A stretch of 25,228 nt of DNA from an uncultured Actinomyces sp. (GCA_902773415.1 CACYEE010000033.1:1-25228); one strand, 5' to 3'; counted from the stretch's first letter, positions 8,280-15,696 are shown. A program made the numbers and translations. The notes: generated by a model not told the origin, from the letters alone.

Positions 8280-8948
8280 ATGAACACGACGAAGATTCAC
8301 CTTGTGCGCCACGGGGAAGTGGACAATCCGAGCGGCGAGCTGTACGGGCGTCAGGGTGGTTTTCATCTGACGCCGCTGGGGCGCGAGATGGCGGAGGCCG
8401 TTGCCGGTTTCTTTGACGGGCACGACGTTCGCGCCGTTGTCGCCTCGCCTCTTGAGCGGGCCGTGGAGACGGCGATGCCGACGGCTCTTCGCCACGGCCT
8501 GGAGGTTCGCACGGACGAACGTATCATCGAGGCGGGCAACAGGTTCGAGGGAATCAACGTCAACCGCAATCGCCTCGTTTTGGCCCATCCGAGGTTCTGG
8601 CCGTGGTATGTCAATCCGTTCAAGCCGAGCTGGGGGGAGCCGTATGCGCAGATTGTCGAGCGTTTTTCTGCGGCGATTCGCGACGCCCTGACGCTTGCCG
8701 AAGGCGGGGAGGCGGTGATGGTGTCGCATCAGCTTCCGATCTGGGCGATGCGTTCCTTCTGCGAGCGTCGGCCGTTGTGGCACGATCCGCGCCGTCGCGA
8801 ATGTTCGCTGTGTTCGGCGACGACGCTGACCTTTTCGGGGCGTCGCCTTCTTGCCGTCGACTATGCGGAGCCGGCGAGGGAACTGCTTGGGCGTGCCCGT
8901 GACATCACTCCGGGAACGAGCGAGGCGGAGGAGAACGCGGGCGAGTAG
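8280..8948 (+). CDS. Histidine phosphatase family protein
   Basis: 222 aa when started at the ATG at 8280, which has GGGAGG at 8270-8275; an in-frame ATG at 8262 has no ribosome site. Histidine phosphatase superfamily (phosphoglycerate mutase-like): the catalytic 'LVRHGE' with His11 is at the N-terminus, 'ASPLERAVETA' supplies the second phosphate-binding Arg, and 'VMVSHQLPIWAM' holds the second catalytic His. The substrate cannot be read from the sequence. In other actinobacteria a phosphatase of this family lies near cytochrome c biogenesis and men genes, in line with the neighbours here. The terminator just upstream implies either read-through from bS22 or a promoter within that hairpin region. 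Confidence 0.92.
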   Translation: MNTTKIHLVRHGEVDNPSGELYGRQGGFHLTPLGREMAEAVAGFFDGHDVRAVVASPLERAVETAMPTALRHGLEVRTDERIIEAGNRFEGINVNRNRLVLAHPRFWPWYVNPFKPSWGEPYAQIVERFSAAIRDALTLAEGGEAVMVSHQLPIWAMRSFCERRPLWHDPRRRECSLCSATTLTFSGRRLLAVDYAEPARELLGRARDITPGTSEAEENAGE

Positions 8949-8995
8949 CGCCGGGCGCGCCGCCGTCGCGAATGGCCGCAGGGCCGCCGCGCGTA

Positions 8996-9415
8996 TTACC
9001 GCGCGTTGGCAGGAGGCTCCGGGTCGGCATCGCCCGAGCGCAGGTCCCTTTCCAGGTTGCGCAGGATTTCCTCGTCGCTGGGCGTGGCCTCCTTCGCGGG
9101 TTTTTCGGCGGCATGCTGCCGCCGTTCCCATTCGCGGAACCGGTTTTCGCGTTCGAGGTGCGCAAGGAACTCGGGGTCGTCGTCGGGAGCGACGGGCCGT
9201 GCCTGCTGTTCCTGACGGCCGTCGGCTTCCTGGTGCGCATGGTAGAGCGCGACGAACCAGATGACCGCGCCGATGACGGGCAGAAGGGTATTGAGGGCCA
9301 TCCAGCCCCATTTCGGCACGCGCCCGGGCATCGCGTCCTTCGACGTGAGAGCGCAGTGGATGATGCCGTAGACCCAGATGGCGACGGCAAGAACAACGGG
9401 GACGATACGTGCCAT
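8996..9415 (-). CDS. PLDc_N domain membrane protein
   Basis: 139 aa. Two membrane helices (about 4-23 and 36-60) form the module found at the N-terminus of cardiolipin synthases (PLDc_N), with the typical 'GWMALNTLLPVIGAVIWF' second helix. No phospholipase D catalytic HKD motif follows, so it is not a synthase. The C-terminal 75 residues are charged and probably helical ('FLAHLERENRFREWERRQ'). Proteins like this sit beside menA/menE in mycobacteria, and here it lies 68 nt downstream of menA. Its function is unknown. TAGGAT (9422-9427, reverse) lies 6 nt before the ATG, suggesting its own leaderless promoter, though the same bases could serve as a weak ribosome site. Confidence 0.88.
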   Translation of the reverse strand: MARIVPVVLAVAIWVYGIIHCALTSKDAMPGRVPKWGWMALNTLLPVIGAVIWFVALYHAHQEADGRQEQQARPVAPDDDPEFLAHLERENRFREWERRQHAAEKPAKEATPSDEEILRNLERDLRSGDADPEPPANAR

Positions 9416-9421
9416 GATTCC

Positions 9422-9427
9422 ATCCTA
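9422..9427 (-). promoter_or_regulatory. Candidate -10 box of the PLDc_N gene
   Basis: Reverse-strand TAGGAT is followed after 6 nt by the ATG, compatible with leaderless transcription. The -35 region is weak. Confidence 0.35.
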
Positions 9428-9483
9428 ACGGAGAGCGTGCGGGCGGGCGCGAAGCCGTCGCATTGTGGCGGGGAACGGGGCGG

Positions 9484-10428
9484 TCAGGCGAGAGCGAAGC
9501 CGAGGAAGGTTGCCAGGGCATAGAGCAGTTCGGCGAATCCCGTGTCGCGCAGCACCGCGACGAGGGCTTTTCCTGCCGCCTTTTCGCGGCGCGCGCCCGC
9601 AAGCCGGGGCGTCGCGGCCTGGGGGAGGTTCTGGCCTTGGCTCCCCGTCAAGCCTTCGACGATTGCGATGTTGCGAAGCGTCAGGGCGAGGGCGGGCAGG
9701 TAGGCGAGGACCATCCATCCGATGGCCGGCGCATAGGCGAGGGCTCCGAGAACGGGCAGCAGGGCGAGGGCGTCGTAGGCGAGACGGGCTTTCGTGTCGC
9801 CCAGGCGCGCCGCGAGCGTCATCTTTCCGGCCCGGATGTCGGTCGGAATGTCGCGGATGTTGTTGGCCATGAGCACGGCGCAGGCGATGAGGCCGACGGA
9901 GGCTGCCATCCACCAGCCTTGCCAGGACACGGCGAGCGCCTGGGTGTAGACGGTGCCTGCGCCGGCCATGAGGCCGAAGAAGACGAACACGAACACTTCG
10001 CCGAGGCCCATGTAGCCGTAGGGGCGGGAACCGCCGGTGTAGAACCAGGCGGCGAGCACTGCGAGCGCTCCGGGCAGGAGGAGCCACCATTGGCCGCACA
10101 GCGCGACGAGCGCGAGCCCGGCGACTGCGGCGATTCCGTAGAAGCCGAAGGCGACGCGCTTGACTGTGGCGGGGGAGGCTTTTCCGCCGCCGGTCAGGCG
10201 CGGCGGACCCGTTCGATTGTCGTCGGTCCCGCGGATTCCGTCCGAGTAGTCGTTCGAGTAGTTCGAGCCGATTTGCAGGGCGAGGGCGACGACGGTTGCG
10301 AGGAGGAAACGTCCGAAGGATCCCGAACCCGTCCATAGCGCGATGCCGGTTCCGGCAATGACGGGGGATGCTCCGGCGGCAAGGGTCCGCAGCCGCGCCC
10401 CTTCGATCCAGTCTTGTGCTGTTGCCAC
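9484..10428 (-). CDS. menA: 1,4-dihydroxy-2-naphthoate polyprenyltransferase MenA
   Basis: 314 aa. MenA joins the polyprenyl tail to 1,4-dihydroxy-2-naphthoate, giving demethylmenaquinone in the membrane. It is a UbiA-type prenyltransferase with about eight to nine hydrophobic helices. Both Asp-rich, Mg-diphosphate-binding regions are present: 'NDYSDGIRGTDDNR' (59-72) and 'NNIRDIPTDIRAGKMTL'. A typical 'GSRPYGYMGLGEVFVFVFFG' lies between. The start is GTG at 10428, 9 nt after the stop codon of the upstream HTH gene, with only a weak ribosome site, so it is probably cotranscribed and perhaps coupled to that gene. Confidence 0.95.
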   Translation of the reverse strand: MATAQDWIEGARLRTLAAGASPVIAGTGIALWTGSGSFGRFLLATVVALALQIGSNYSNDYSDGIRGTDDNRTGPPRLTGGGKASPATVKRVAFGFYGIAAVAGLALVALCGQWWLLLPGALAVLAAWFYTGGSRPYGYMGLGEVFVFVFFGLMAGAGTVYTQALAVSWQGWWMAASVGLIACAVLMANNIRDIPTDIRAGKMTLAARLGDTKARLAYDALALLPVLGALAYAPAIGWMVLAYLPALALTLRNIAIVEGLTGSQGQNLPQAATPRLAGARREKAAGKALVAVLRDTGFAELLYALATFLGFALA

Positions 10429-10437
10429 GGGCTTCGC

Positions 10438-11349
10438 CTACCGTTCGAGCGACCAGGAGATGCCGGTGACGACGTTGTACGGGTTGTCGATGGCGGCGTG
10501 CACGGCGTGTCCGTCGGGGACGAGGGGCCGCGAGTGCGTGCCGTCGCCGGTGTCGTCGTGCTCGTCGGCGATCCAGACGTTCCACAGGATTTCCTCGGGC
10601 ACGTCGCCTTCAAAGGCGACGGCGCACGTGTAGCGAAGGAGCGGCCAGGAGAAGACGCGGCCTGGCACGGCGGGCAGGGGGGAGCCGGTGCGGGCTCCCT
10701 GGGTGTATTGGACGACATGGAGGTCGCCGGGTTTTCCGGGCGGAAGGAGCAGTTTCGTGGTTGTCGAGACGCCGTCTTCGGTTTCCTGGGTAAGGATTTC
10801 GGCAACGTCCGCGCCGACGATGTCGTGGAGGGCGAGTTCGTTCCTGCCGGGTTTTTCGTTCTGGTCGAAGTGGGTGGACAGGTGGAGGGTGGCACGGTTG
10901 TAGTCGGGCTGGCGCGCCATGATGGCGGTGCGTTGGCCGATGTCGCGGAAGTCTGCCGAAATCGTGAAGGAGTCTTCGATGGTGCGCCGTTCGGCTTCGT
11001 TGGACCAGTCGAGAAAGTCGTTGAGGACGATGAAATGGCGATGGGATGCGGCGTAGGAGCGTGCAGGGGGGACGGCGAGGGAGGGCGGCTGGCTGTTGGC
11101 GGTGTCGGTGTCGAGGGCTGCGGCGAGGGTGTCCGGTTCGAGGTCGAGGAGGCTGTCGAGCTGGGCGAGGATAGGGAGCCAGCTGTCGTGGAAGGGGAGG
11201 GACTGGCCGGATTTCCATGCGCCGATGGTGCCGGTCGACAGGTAGGTTCCGCGTGCGCCCATCTCGGCGGACAGCGTCGCGTTGCTGAGATTGCGCGTAC
11301 GGGTCGCGTTTGCGAGAAGTGCGGAAAACTGGCTTGATGCCGCGTCCAT
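10438..11349 (-). CDS. HTH protein, paralogue 1 (unknown C-terminal domain)
   Basis: 303 aa; AGGGGG precedes the ATG. Residues about 5-75 look like an XRE-type helix-turn-helix region with the recognition segment 'STGTIGAWKSGQSLP'. A linker follows, then a domain of about 200 residues beginning 'VLNDFLDWSNEAERRTIED' and ending in a strand-rich part with 'FSWPLLRYTCAVAFEGD'. The whole protein aligns with the gene just upstream (11483-12412): 'WKSGQSLP' against 'WKSGRSLP', 'LDWSNEAERR' against 'IDWSSDVRRE', 'FSWPLLRYTCAVAFEG' against 'FAWPLRLYSACVVFQG'. The two are tandem paralogues. A DNA-binding regulator with a sensor or effector domain is likely but not shown. It is followed at 9 nt by menA. 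Confidence 0.75.
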   Translation of the reverse strand: MDAASSQFSALLANATRTRNLSNATLSAEMGARGTYLSTGTIGAWKSGQSLPFHDSWLPILAQLDSLLDLEPDTLAAALDTDTANSQPPSLAVPPARSYAASHRHFIVLNDFLDWSNEAERRTIEDSFTISADFRDIGQRTAIMARQPDYNRATLHLSTHFDQNEKPGRNELALHDIVGADVAEILTQETEDGVSTTTKLLLPPGKPGDLHVVQYTQGARTGSPLPAVPGRVFSWPLLRYTCAVAFEGDVPEEILWNVWIADEHDDTGDGTHSRPLVPDGHAVHAAIDNPYNVVTGISWSLER

Positions 11350-11377
11350 GTTGCCCCCTGCTCCTGTCTGTCACATC

Positions 11378-11383
11378 ATGATA
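11378..11383 (-). promoter_or_regulatory. Candidate -10 box upstream of HTH paralogue 1
   Basis: Reverse-strand TATCAT lies 28 nt upstream of the ATG, with TTCGCC 17 nt further upstream as a weak -35 (11401-11406). It overlaps the small palindrome ATCATGAT. Confidence 0.35.
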
Positions 11384-11482
11384 CCGCGAGATGGCTCCGA
11401 GGCGAACATGGGGCCGGCACGTGCGTCGATGCGGCCTGGCCGAGGGCGGTTGCGGAGGCGTTCCATGCGGGGCGACGCGGTG

Positions 11483-12412
11483 CTACCACCCGAAGTGTCC
11501 GAGGCAGGGGGTGAGGTTGTCGGCCGAAATCTGGAAGGTGCCTTCGTGTTCGGGGATGCTGCGCGAGGAGTGGACTTCCTGGCGCGTGTTTTCGTGTTCG
11601 GTGCTGCGGGAGCGGTAGTAGCTGACGCTTGCGGGCGGTTCGCCCTGGAAGACGACGCAGGCGGAGTAGAGGCGCAGGGGCCAGGCGAAGTAGCGTTCGC
11701 AGGCGTGCGCCAGAGGCGTCGTGGCGTATTCGCTGTAGGCGATCCGTATGGCGCACATGTCGCCGGGCAGGAGCGTGGAGGGCGGGGCAAGGCGGAGAAT
11801 GGCCGAGCCTTCGCCCGAGTCGAGCGTTTCCTTCAGCGTCGCCCCTTCGATGGCGACGGATTCGGCGGGCGTTCCTGCGAGGCGTTCGCCGGGGGCGCTC
11901 TTCACTCCGACGTGGAGGAGGGGGTTGCGGACGCGGGGGATGCGGCAGATGATGAGGCTTTCAAAGCGGACGGAGAGGCGGTCGGGGGCGATGACGGCGC
12001 GGTCGAGCATGGCTTCGCGGCGCACGTCGGAGCTCCAGTCGATGGTTCCCTGGACCTTGTCCCACAAGATGGCGCGGCGTGGCACGGAATGGCTGGGTTC
12101 GCGTCCTTCGGCCGGGATGAGGTTGTCGGCCTGGCGGTTGGCGCTGACGGCGCGCAGGTCGTGTTCGAGGGCGAAGATGAGGGTCCCTTCGACGAGGCCG
12201 AGGATGCGTTCGAGTTCGGTGATGATGGGGCGCGAGGAGGCGCGACGCGGGAGGGAGCGTCCCGATTTCCAGTAGGAGAGCGTTGCCTGGGTGGTGGAGA
12301 CGCCGGCTTCGGCGAGTTGTTCGACGACCTGGGCGAGGGACATTCCGGAGCGTGCGAGGGCGCGGCGAAGCTCGGGGGCGAAGCCGGCGCTGGTGTCCTC
12401 GAACGGATGCAT
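11483..12412 (-). CDS. HTH protein, paralogue 2 (unknown C-terminal domain)
   Basis: 309 aa from the ATG at 12412, chosen because it gives the same N-terminal layout as its paralogue and follows AAAGAG. The frame stays open to another ATG at 12544 (353 aa) that sits 7 nt after a good -10 box; that longer form cannot be excluded. Residues about 12-80 form the HTH part ('MSLAQVVEQLAEAGVSTTQA', then 'LSYWKSGRSLP'), followed by 'IITELERILGLVEGTLIFAL', the layout of actinobacterial XRE-like regulators. The C-terminal domain of about 200 residues is shared with paralogue 1 and is not one I recognise. The proteins have diverged strongly outside short blocks. Confidence 0.75.
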   Translation of the reverse strand: MHPFEDTSAGFAPELRRALARSGMSLAQVVEQLAEAGVSTTQATLSYWKSGRSLPRRASSRPIITELERILGLVEGTLIFALEHDLRAVSANRQADNLIPAEGREPSHSVPRRAILWDKVQGTIDWSSDVRREAMLDRAVIAPDRLSVRFESLIICRIPRVRNPLLHVGVKSAPGERLAGTPAESVAIEGATLKETLDSGEGSAILRLAPPSTLLPGDMCAIRIAYSEYATTPLAHACERYFAWPLRLYSACVVFQGEPPASVSYYRSRSTEHENTRQEVHSSRSIPEHEGTFQISADNLTPCLGHFGW

Positions 12413-12551
12413 GGGTCTCTTTCGTGAAACGTGGTTGGTCGCGTGCCGGGCAGGGGTGGCGAGCTGCGTGTTTGCCAAGCTCCGGCCGTTAACTTGGGGT
12501 GACCGGAGGCGTAGTGCGCAAGTCCTACCTTCCGGAATGTTCATCGTGTTC

Positions 12552-12580
12552 AGGCTATCCTAAAACCTGTTGCTTCTCAA
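12552..12580 (-). promoter_or_regulatory. Promoter of HTH paralogue 2
   Basis: On the reverse strand TTGAGA (12575-12580) and TAGCCT (12552-12557) are separated by exactly 17 nt, the best promoter in the window. Transcription would start near 12545, giving a leader of about 130 nt to the ATG at 12412, or almost none to the ATG at 12544. Confidence 0.6.
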
Positions 12581-12584
12581 TGAA

Positions 12585-12597
12585 GTTTGCTGCAAAC
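12585..12597. promoter_or_regulatory. Palindromic operator candidate upstream of HTH paralogue 2
   Basis: GTTTGC-T-GCAAAC is a perfect 6-1-6 palindrome lying 4 bases upstream of the -35 box, centred near -46 from the predicted transcription start. A second, longer pairing (CCTGTT 12566-12571 with AACAGG 12595-12600) embraces the -35 box. Confidence 0.45.
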
Positions 12598-12658
12598 AGG
12601 GGAGGTGCAGAAGGGTGTTGGGGACTATGGTCCCTGTTGGCGGGCCGTTAAGGAATCG

Positions 12659-14716
12659 TTAAGAACCATAATGTGAATCCTGTCTCACACGGGCGTGCGG
12701 TCTCCCGCGTATCGCCGGTGCGTGGCGGAGAATCGCCGCGGCTGCGGTTCGGTCCGGCTTGCCCGAGGCGAGCATCGGAATCCGGGCAAGGCCCAGCTCT
12801 GCGAGCGTGAAAACCCTCGCGGGAACCCAGCCCGGCTCAAGCCGTGCCTTCAGGCGCTCGCGGGCATCGGGCGCGGCCCGTTCGGCCAGCGCAACAACGG
12901 CCTCGCCCCACGTCGCATCCGGAACCGCCGCAACGACCGCCGCGCCGCACCCGGCAGCGGCAAGCTCCGCCTCGACCACCTCCGGAATCACCGTCACCCC
13001 GCCCGAAGTAATCGCCCCGTCAAGCCGGCCAAGAACCTCGAGCCTTCCGTCGGGAGCAAGGCGCCCCGCGTCCGACGTCGCAAAACGCCCGGCGAAAGGC
13101 TCGCCGCCCGCATAGCCGAAAGCGACGGGCGAACCGGAAATCTCGATCCGCCCGTCGCTCCCGAGGACGACGCGGGCATCGCCGATCGGAAAGCCGTCAT
13201 AGACGCATCCGCCGCAGGTCTCGGTCATGCCGTAGGTGCGTACGACGCGCAGGCCGGCCGCTTCGGCGCGTTCGACGAGTCCGGGCGGGCAGGCCGCGCC
13301 GCCGACAAGAATCGCGTCGAAGCGCGCCAGCAGGGGCGGGACCCCTTCGCGTCCTGCCATGCCGGAGGCGAAAGCGGGGGTCTGTCTCGCGGGGATTTCC
13401 GAATCCGAATCGGGCGGGTTCGGGCGCGGCGCTCCGGCTTCCGCCCCGGCCATCTGCGCAGGCGCGGGAGGCGGAGCGGCAACCGGAGACCGCGATCGGT
13501 CGCTTCGCTCCCCCTTGCAGCTTTCTCGCTCCGGTTGTTTGTGCAGGCCGGAGGGGTGGATGTCGCAAAGGGGACGGACTTGTGCCGCATCGGGGACAGT
13601 CCCCGATGCGCCACCCCACGATGGCCACGCCCTTACGGGACAGCCCCGGCCCTCCGCTTGTCGCCATCCCCGATTCTCGCCTGTTTCGCCCCCATTTCTC
13701 GCCCCGGAACCCGATACGCCCTCGCCAGAGGTCCCTCTGGCGGCATCGGCGACATGGCCGGCGGCAGGGGAAGCGGCGGTGCCGGCAGGGGCCGGGAGAG
13801 GTGCGGCGCGGAGCGCGCCGTCGGCATCGAGCAGGCGGGCCAGCTGGGTGGGCACGAGCGAAATGCAGGCGCGTTCGCCCGGTTCGAGCTCGCCGATCGC
13901 GGCCGCGATGTCCTCGGGCCGGCCCCGCCCGCCCCACACTGGCTCCCGGCCTGCCAGCAGCGAACGAAACACCGTCTGGAAACCGGCCACATGCGCCGTG
14001 GGCAGGCACGTGACCCAGCGGGCCGGGCCTCCCAGCGCTTCCTCCGTCGCCCTCGCCGAAGCCACGAGCGCCGCCGTCGTAAGAATGACGATCTTGCCGG
14101 TGCCGCTCGTCGAGCCGGAGGTGCGCATGAGGAAGGCGGCCTCGGGCGGAAGGTCGAAGGCGGCGAGCTCCGCCTGAAGCTCGCGCGCCTGCCCGATCCT
14201 TCCTGCGACGCTGGCGGACCGCGCGAATCGGTCCGGTGTCGGGGAGCTGCCGGGCATTGCAAGACTGCCGGGTGCCGCTGAATCCTCGCCCTGCGTGGCA
14301 TGGCCCGCCGTCGGAGAATAGACGAAGACCGGGCCGCGTACGACGGCGCGCATCTTCGCCTTGACGGCGCGCACCGCCCGCTCGAAATCGGCGCGGGAGG
14401 TCGAACCGGGAACGAAAACCGGCTCCGCCCGGTGCCGCCCGCGCGTGCGTACGTGCCCCATCGGGTCGCCCTCGCCCGGATTGCTGCCCGAGCAACGCGC
14501 AGCAGGGCACGCGACGGAACCGTGCCGGTCGCCCGCGCGAACGCGCCCTGTCGGGTCGCCGTCGGCCGGATTCTCGCCCGGACCGGGCGTGACGAAGCGT
14601 GAAGTCTGCACGTGCGCGGCGCGTCCCGCAAGATCCCCGTTCCGTCGGGAGCTGCGCGTGCGTCCTGCCTCCGGGGCTTCGCGGACGAGGCCCTCCGCGT
14701 CCGATGTGCCGTCCAT
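12659..14716 (-). CDS. menE: o-Succinylbenzoate-CoA ligase MenE, enlarged
   Basis: MenE makes OSB-CoA from o-succinylbenzoate, CoA and ATP. The ANL-family motifs are present: a P-loop-like 'RTSGSTSGTGK' (about 196-206; longer by one residue than the usual TSGSTGxPK and lacking the Pro), 'YGMTETCGGCVYDG', 'SDAGRLAPDGRLEVLGRLDG' and the catalytic Lys of 'ASGKPDR'. From the ATG 8 nt after menB the protein has 685 residues, against roughly 350-400 in other actinobacteria. The excess is a low-complexity N-terminal part of about 115 residues with a 30-residue tandem repeat, and an insert of about 150 residues (nt about 13339-13800) before 'FDAILVGGAACPPG'. The true start could be further inside. 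It is probably translated together with menB. Confidence 0.85.
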   Translation of the reverse strand: MDGTSDAEGLVREAPEAGRTRSSRRNGDLAGRAAHVQTSRFVTPGPGENPADGDPTGRVRAGDRHGSVACPAARCSGSNPGEGDPMGHVRTRGRHRAEPVFVPGSTSRADFERAVRAVKAKMRAVVRGPVFVYSPTAGHATQGEDSAAPGSLAMPGSSPTPDRFARSASVAGRIGQARELQAELAAFDLPPEAAFLMRTSGSTSGTGKIVILTTAALVASARATEEALGGPARWVTCLPTAHVAGFQTVFRSLLAGREPVWGGRGRPEDIAAAIGELEPGERACISLVPTQLARLLDADGALRAAPLPAPAGTAASPAAGHVADAARGTSGEGVSGSGARNGGETGENRGWRQAEGRGCPVRAWPSWGGASGTVPDAAQVRPLCDIHPSGLHKQPERESCKGERSDRSRSPVAAPPPAPAQMAGAEAGAPRPNPPDSDSEIPARQTPAFASGMAGREGVPPLLARFDAILVGGAACPPGLVERAEAAGLRVVRTYGMTETCGGCVYDGFPIGDARVVLGSDGRIEISGSPVAFGYAGGEPFAGRFATSDAGRLAPDGRLEVLGRLDGAITSGGVTVIPEVVEAELAAAGCGAAVVAAVPDATWGEAVVALAERAAPDARERLKARLEPGWVPARVFTLAELGLARIPMLASGKPDRTAAAAILRHAPAIRGRPHARVRQDSHYGS
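13339..13800. repeat. Low-complexity, hairpin-bearing insert inside menE
   Basis: This stretch of about 460 bp keeps the menE frame open but encodes a sequence with no resemblance to the enzyme. It contains a perfect 11-bp inverted repeat with a 1-nt spacer (13587-13597 and 13599-13609) nested inside a 7-bp pair GGGGTGG/CCACCCC (13553-13559 and 13611-13617). It looks like a repetitive intergenic-type element that invaded a tolerant surface loop. No transposase or terminal repeats were seen. Confidence 0.55.
14432..14580. repeat. Imperfect direct repeat, 90-bp period, in menE 5' region
   Basis: Two 59-bp copies (14432-14490 and 14522-14580) align along their length with mismatches. The 90-nt period equals 30 codons, so the protein repeats 'GENPADGDPTGRVR' as 'GSNPGEGDPMGHVR'. 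Confidence 0.7.
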
Positions 14717-14724
14717 CGCGCGCC

Positions 14725-15684
14725 TCACACGCAATAGGGGAAGGCGGACCAGTCGGCCGGGCGGCGTTCGAGGAAGGAATCGCGGCCCTCGCGGGCCTCG
14801 TCGGTCATGTAGGCCAGGCGCGTGGCCTCCCCGGCGAACACCTGCATTCCCGCCATGCCGTCGTCGGCTGCGTTGAAGGCGAGCTTGAGCATTCGGATGG
14901 CCTGCGGGGATTTCGAGCAGACCGTCATCGCGTACTCCCAGGCGCGCTCCTCGAGCTCGGCGTGCGGCACGGCCTCGTTGATCGCGCCCCACGCTTCGGC
15001 CTGCTCCGCGCCGTATTCGCGGGCCAGGAAGAAGATTTCGCGGGCGCGCCGGTCGCCCACCTGGCGGGCGAGCAGCTGGGAGCCGTAGCCTGCGTCGAAG
15101 GAACCGACATTCGCGTCGACCTGCTTGAATCGCGCATGCTCGCGCGAGGCGAGGGCGAGGTCGCATACGACCCCGAGGGAATGCCCGCCGCCGGCCGCCC
15201 AGCCGGGAATCGCCGCGATGACGACCTTTCCCATCGTGCGGATCAGGCGCTGGACTTCGAGAATGTGGAGGCGCCCGCCGCCTGCCGGGCCGCTTTCGGT
15301 TCCGGATCCGTAGCGGTAGCCGTCGGCTCCGCGCGCCTTCTGGTCGCCGCCGGAGCAGAAGGCCCAGCCGCCGTCCTTGGGGGAGGGGCCGTTGCCGGTG
15401 AGAATCACGGCCCCCACGCTCGTGTCGAGGCGCGCAAGGTCGAGGGCCCGGTAGAGCTCGTCGACGGTTTCGGGGCGGAATGCGTTGCGCACTTCGGGCC
15501 GGTCGAAGGCGATTCGGACGACCGGAAGGTCGCGGACTTCGGCCGCGTCGCCGTTCGCCGCTCGCGTACGTTCGACGCCGCGGTGCATCGTGATGTCGCG
15601 GAAATCCGCGCCCTCGACATTGCGCCAGCGTTCGGGGTCGAAGAGGTCGGAGACGGATTCGGGAAGGGGCGGTAAAGTGCTCAT
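14725..15684 (-). CDS. menB: 1,4-Dihydroxy-2-naphthoyl-CoA synthase MenB
   Basis: 319 aa, a crotonase-fold enzyme that cyclises OSB-CoA to DHNA-CoA. Visible marks include 'FDRPEVRNAFRPETVDELY', the oxyanion-hole segment 'AFCSGGDQKARG', 'PGWAAGGGHSLGVVCDLALA', and the MenB-specific 'VGSFDAGYGSQLLARQVG' with the acidic/Tyr region used by this class. It ends in the typical 'DWSAFPYCV'. The N-terminus matches actinobacterial MenB. Reverse-strand TACACT lies 6 nt before the ATG and there is no ribosome site, suggesting a leaderless message. The start is only 37 nt from the start of the divergent htrA. menE follows after 8 nt. Confidence 0.97.
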   Translation of the reverse strand: MSTLPPLPESVSDLFDPERWRNVEGADFRDITMHRGVERTRAANGDAAEVRDLPVVRIAFDRPEVRNAFRPETVDELYRALDLARLDTSVGAVILTGNGPSPKDGGWAFCSGGDQKARGADGYRYGSGTESGPAGGGRLHILEVQRLIRTMGKVVIAAIPGWAAGGGHSLGVVCDLALASREHARFKQVDANVGSFDAGYGSQLLARQVGDRRAREIFFLAREYGAEQAEAWGAINEAVPHAELEERAWEYAMTVCSKSPQAIRMLKLAFNAADDGMAGMQVFAGEATRLAYMTDEAREGRDSFLERRPADWSAFPYCV

Positions 15685-15690
15685 GGGCCA

Positions 15691-15696
15691 AGTGTA
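15691..15696 (-). promoter_or_regulatory. Candidate -10 box of menB (leaderless)
   Basis: Reverse-strand TACACT is followed by 6 nt and the menB ATG. It falls inside the 37-bp gap shared with the divergent htrA gene. Confidence 0.45.

Noticed and set aside
13339..13800. Insertion sequence inside menE
   Set aside because: No transposase, terminal inverted repeats or target duplication could be seen; called a repeat-like insert instead.
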